From positions 1 through 8,542 of the forward strand of contig QNAO01000028.1 of assembly GCA_003641785.1 (NCBI GenBank): DNA of 8,542 nucleotides, written 5' to 3'. The notes beneath the pieces were generated by a model, which was not told the DNA's origin, made no database searches, and was given only the letters and a program-made list of their open reading frames with translations. A program made the position numbers and the translations under genes. The DNA comes from Thermotogae bacterium (GTDB lineage: Bacteria > Thermotogota > Thermotogae > Thermotogales > DSM-5069). Positions within the stretch are counted from its first letter, which is position 1. Every line of letters starts with the position of its first letter. This document shows, in pieces, positions 6,501 to 8,542 of this stretch.

Positions 6501-8542
6501 CTTTCTTCATCTTTTTGGCTGTTTTACCAACCTCTCCACCTTCGTTAAGAAGCTTGGCTAAAACAAACGGTTTGAAAAGTTCCAAAGCCATCTTCTTTGG
6601 AAGACCACACTGATGAATCTTCAACTCTGGTCCCACCACAATAACTGCCCTTCCTGAATAATCAACGCGCTTTCCAAGAAGGTTTCTTCTGAATCTACCT
6701 TTCTTGCCCTTTACTAAATCAGTTAGTGACTTCAGTGCCCTTCCGTTTCTGTCTGTAACCGACTTTCCAACTCTACCATTGTATATAAGACTATCTACAG
6801 CTTCCTGAAGCATTCTTTTCTCGCTTCTCACTATTACATCTGGTGCACCAAGTTCAAGTAGCCTCTTGAGTCTGTTGTTTCTGTTTATAACGCGTCGATA
6901 AAGATCATTAAGATCTGTTGTGGCGAATCTTCCCCCCTCGATTTGGATCATGGGCCTGAGCTCAGGAGGAATAACTGGCACCGCTTCCAGCACCATCCAT
7001 TCTGGTCGAGAACCGGATTTTATCAGATCTTTGACCACTTTCAATCTCTTAAGGAGCTTCATGGCACGTCCACCACTTTTTGGAAGTGTTGAAAGTTCAG
7101 CTTCAATCTCGGCCTTTGTCTTTTCAAGATCTATCTTCTGCAACAATTCCTTGACCGCAGAAGCACCGTAATGAGCCTGGATCTTACCGGGGTAAATATC
7201 ACGGTATGCATCATACTCATTCTCTGTTATTATTGAGCCTGGTGTTAATCCCGTTGCTTTGCTGACTTCAGGATCGATATCTGTTACTGTAACGATCAAC
7301 CTGTCATTTTCCACCTCAGCTTCAACGGTAAACATACCCGGATAGAACTCCTCAAACACGCGGTATTCGCTCATGGAAAGTATTTCATTCTCAAAGACAA
7401 ATCTGTCAGCAAGATGGTCTCCCTTTTTAACATTTTGACCATCACTTACATACGGCAACGCTCCTTCGAAAATGGGATACCTTTTTTCTTCTATTAGCTG
7501 TTCGATATAGATCGTTCCATTGGAAAGAACCTCAAAACTACCATCTTCGAGGGGCCTTAAATTCAGATTTTTTCCAAAAACCAATTTACCGGAAGAGGGT
7601 ACGTTTATTGCTTCGATCATTCCTCCTGTTATCAACTGATCGCCAGCCTTCACTTTCTGCCCATCTTTCACAGTGATTCTCGAGCAAAACGGGACTGCAA
7701 ATGTAAATGGCTGCTCTTTGCTGGTTGTCAGTGGCTTCACAGTTATAGTTCCCGACAAATCGTCAACTTCTACTGTTCCATCAAAGGGAGCGTAAACAGG
7801 TGAAATCTGTTGCTCAGGGACAATCTCTGCACCCTTCTCAACGTCCTGACCATCTTTTACAAGCAGAGTCATACCAGCATAAAGCCTCATCTCAACCTTC
7901 GCGACGTTTCTAACATGGATCCACGTTATTTCTCTGCCGGTTATTGTGTGCTCTGACTTCAGCTTAACCTCACCGTCAATATCACTAACAACCGGAGATT
8001 TCGGATTTCTTACCACAACAGCGAGTTCAACATCAAAGTCCTGTGCTTCTTTATATATGTTGTATTCAGTTTCATACAGTACGTCTCCGGGTGCAAACTG
8101 CGTCTTTTTGGGATCTGTTACTATATATATTCTTTCGATGATCCTTCTGCTGCCGTGGTACACAATGTTTTCCAAATCCCGCACAGGAATGTTCAACAGG
8201 GTGGATAAAATACTGGGACTGCTCTTCAGATACCAGATATGAACCACGGGAGCGGCGAGCTCGATGTGACCCATACGTTTTCTTCGATCTTCCTTTGATT
8301 CGACTCTCACACCACATCTTTCACACACGGTACCTTCGTACTTCTTGCCTTTGTACTTACCACAAGCGCACTCGTAATCTTTTGTTGGACCAAATATTCG
8401 TTCGCAGAACAGCCCGTCTCTTTCTGGTTTGAAAGATCTGTAATTTATAGTCTCTGGTTTCTTAACTTCTCCACTGGACCAACTTCTGATCCTCTCAGGA
8501 GAAGCAATACCAACTCTTACAGAAGCAATTTTCCTCCTAAAA
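3598..8542 (-). CDS. rpoC: DNA-directed RNA polymerase beta' subunit (5' end cut by window)
   Basis: The reading frame runs from the right edge to a TAA at 3600-3598 and shows 1,647 residues. The visible part starts with [10 protein letters not shown], so perhaps five N-terminal residues are missing. Domains in visible numbering: zinc site 1 with Cys58, Cys60, Cys73 and Cys76 (same spacing as in E. coli); a large non-conserved insert at about 168-437; the [15 protein letters not shown] lid/rudder region after 535; the catalytic NADFDGD motif, whose aspartates hold the active-site magnesium, at 740-746; the bridge helix at about 1029-1072; zinc site 2 with Cys1077, Cys1268, Cys1275 and Cys1278; the trigger-loop region [11 protein letters not shown] at 1309-1319; and the C-terminal [17 protein letters not shown] at 1609-1625. 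No large insert follows the trigger-loop motif, unlike E. coli. The protein is the catalytic core of transcription together with beta, alpha and omega. The gene is presumably last in an rpoBC operon and ends at a terminator. Its length is close to Thermotoga beta' (about 1,690 residues). Confidence 0.99.
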   Translation of the reverse strand, partial: FRRKIASVRVGIASPERIRSWSSGEVKKPETINYRSFKPERDGLFCERIFGPTKDYECACGKYKGKKYEGTVCERCGVRVESKEDRRKRMGHIELAAPVVHIWYLKSSPSILSTLLNIPVRDLENIVYHGSRRIIERIYIVTDPKKTQFAPGDVLYETEYNIYKEAQDFDVELAVVVRNPKSPVVSDIDGEVKLKSEHTITGREITWIHVRNVAKVEMRLYAGMTLLVKDGQDVEKGAEIVPEQQISPVYAPFDGTVEVDDLSGTITVKPLTTSKEQPFTFAVPFCSRITVKDGQKVKAGDQLITGGMIEAINVPSSGKLVFGKNLNLRPLEDGSFEVLSNGTIYIEQLIEEKRYPIFEGALPYVSDGQNVKKGDHLADRFVFENEILSMSEYRVFEEFYPGMFTVEAEVENDRLIVTVTDIDPEVSKATGLTPGSIITENEYDAYRDIYPGKIQAHYGASAVKELLQKIDLEKTKAEIEAELSTLPKSGGRAMKLLKRLKVVKDLIKSGSRPEWMVLEAVPVIPPELRPMIQIEGGRFATTDLNDLYRRVINRNNRLKRLLELGAPDVIVRSEKRMLQEAVDSLIYNGRVGKSVTDRNGRALKSLTDLVKGKKGRFRRNLLGKRVDYSGRAVIVVGPELKIHQCGLPKKMALELFKPFVLAKLLNEGGEVGKTAKKMKKAVIEREMPEAWDVLEEVIKGHPVLLNRAPTLHRMSIQAFEPKLIEGNAIQLHPLVCPPFNADFDGDQMAVHVPLSAAAQAEARYLMLSRYNITSPAHGRPISMPGKDIIVGVYYLTAVEPNYNDLKLDQIKWHFASEEEAILAYELGYVGIHSPVAVMIKNGGKSALLKTTVGRVIFNMIVPEKLRDYNKAFGKKEIKNLIYETFKLYGIDRTADLLDDMKDMGFHYATLSGLTISLKDLIVAPEKNDIIREAEKKVEIVEEQYQNGFLTYEERFREIIKIWSTATNDVQNVTYTALGNDPFNPVFMMVNSGARGNIDQVKQLAGIRGLMADPSGKTIEIPITSNFREGLSVMEFFISTHGARKGAADTALRTSSAGYLTRRLVDVAQSLVVTTTDCGTEKGIRALELMSDSLTVQKLKDFLFGRVLAKDVVNPLNGETLINPNTGKEYCRNAMLSDDDAAFLSEFSVSVPVSLEKELDIRTLQKPFCYAEISEEVRQEDGFVYEVGSELTWEVIKAARSLGKETLKVKLYPCVGTESQEVVKDRSGDREIVAYQEVIDETAAKMLESNGVTRVKVRPSIYVRSVLTCESDTGVCALCYGMDLSTHRVVQIGEAVGIVAAQSIGEPGTQLTMRTFHTGGIATTADITQGLPRAEELFEARKKLKEPEGIFCTVTGFVKDVGEMENGKRRIYIEDYSGKIYEYDVPDRTKPKVKVGQKVLPGDPLSSGAIRPRKIMDALGVEATAMYLLREIQRVYVEQGVEINNKHFEIIIRQMLGKVEVTDPGDTDFLPGRLLNAREAEKINEEIMKKNTEVHTNRNIVLGKTLAQKLVMKSEGKDGEEIAPQGAEVTEEMLDKAIKMGIKEVSVLEGDQPVTYQIAPKEPMKYRRRLLRITKASLEHKGWLSAASFQQTPQVLSEAAVEGSIDKLEGLKENVIVGQLIPAGTGLEAFANIQIEETPRAAEEEKMA
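3874..4080 (-). other. RpoC C-terminal insert of about 65-70 residues
   Basis: Between the conserved [15 protein letters not shown] segment and the [20 protein letters not shown] segment there are about 105 residues, against roughly 35-40 in Thermus and E. coli. The extra part (visible about 1488-1556) includes [10 protein letters not shown] and then [19 protein letters not shown] followed by a short strand. The unit resembles the GRVLAKDV module found earlier in the same protein and the small module seen in the beta subunit of some bacteria. Confidence 0.75.
4789..5235 (-). other. RpoC expanded segment between ligands of zinc site 2
   Basis: The first and second cysteines of the second zinc site (Cys1077 and Cys1268, visible numbering) are 191 residues apart. 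In E. coli the gap is 74, and about 80 in Thermus as I recall it. The extra roughly 110 residues follow the usual GRVLAKDV segment. They contain three additional cysteines (about 1130, 1168, 1213) and two short stretches that resemble each other, [18 protein letters not shown] and a later [14 protein letters not shown]. The frame is open and the flanks are highly conserved, so this is a real domain expansion and not an assembly fault. Confidence 0.75.
7231..8040 (-). other. RpoC N-terminal lineage-specific insert (beta' non-conserved domain)
   Basis: About 270 residues (visible 168-437) separate the clamp segment ending near [12 protein letters not shown] from the conserved helix KELLQKIDL. 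In E. coli the two are nearly adjacent. The insert carries repeated DGQxVxxGxxL units at about 222-258, 288-322 and 362-383, typical of barrel-sandwich hybrid folds. Thermus and Aquifex beta' have a related insert at the same place. It projects from the clamp near the upstream face of the enzyme in Thermus structures. Its role in Thermotogales is not settled as far as I know. Confidence 0.85.

Noticed and set aside
8326..8328. GTG at 8328 as the start of rpoC
   Set aside because: The frame stays open to the window edge and the 71 upstream codons encode conserved beta' sequence, including Cys58 and Cys60 of zinc site 1. The GTG is an internal valine codon.
8533..8538. AGGAGG on the minus strand near the right edge, looking like a ribosome binding site
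   Set aside because: It encodes Arg-Arg in the beta' N-terminus, which matches the basic FKRK-type sequence of Thermotoga beta'. The TTG that follows is out of frame with rpoC.
1..8542. Mobile elements, CRISPR arrays, tRNA genes, defence genes or phage remnants
   Set aside because: All but about 160 bases are covered by four conserved genes, and the two gaps hold only promoter, ribosome-binding and terminator signals. I found no direct or inverted repeats of the kind these elements need.

Overview
The window looks like a chromosomal core region of a thermophilic bacterium of the Thermotogales (Thermotoga, Pseudothermotoga or a close relative). The main reason is the RNA polymerase beta' gene. 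It encodes a very long chain (1,647 residues visible, N-terminus cut off) with a large insert near the N-terminus built of barrel-sandwich-type repeats. It has no large insert right after the trigger-loop motif, and its N-terminal sequence resembles what I recall of Thermotoga beta'. The genus is an inference from memory of the family, not from a search.

Layout, left to right. Bases 1-1304 (minus strand) hold tldE/pmbA, nearly complete but cut at its 3' end by the window edge. It overlaps by 4 bases (ATGA) with tldD (1301-2689, minus), which carries the HExxxH metal-binding motif. The two form a tldD-tldE operon for a two-subunit metallopeptidase. A 127-bp divergent intergenic region follows (2690-2816). 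Then comes a 250-residue cysteine-rich DUF169 protein of unknown function (2817-3569, plus strand). A compact hairpin (3575-3599) lies between this gene and the convergent rpoC gene and can serve as a terminator in both directions. From 3598 to the right edge the minus strand is rpoC, whose first few codons lie beyond base 8542.

The genes form three transcription units with no obvious functional link: tldDE (peptide processing or proteolysis), the DUF169 gene, and rpoC, presumably the last gene of an rpoBC operon. Coding density is very high. I see no tRNA, rRNA, CRISPR array, insertion sequence, phage gene or attachment site, and no sign of a new multi-gene system. The points most worth a second look are inside RpoC: a repeat-built N-terminal insert bounded by a duplicated flanking motif, an expanded segment between the ligands of the second zinc site, and a C-terminal insert that seems to repeat the same small module. 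The uncharacterised DUF169 protein is also worth attention.
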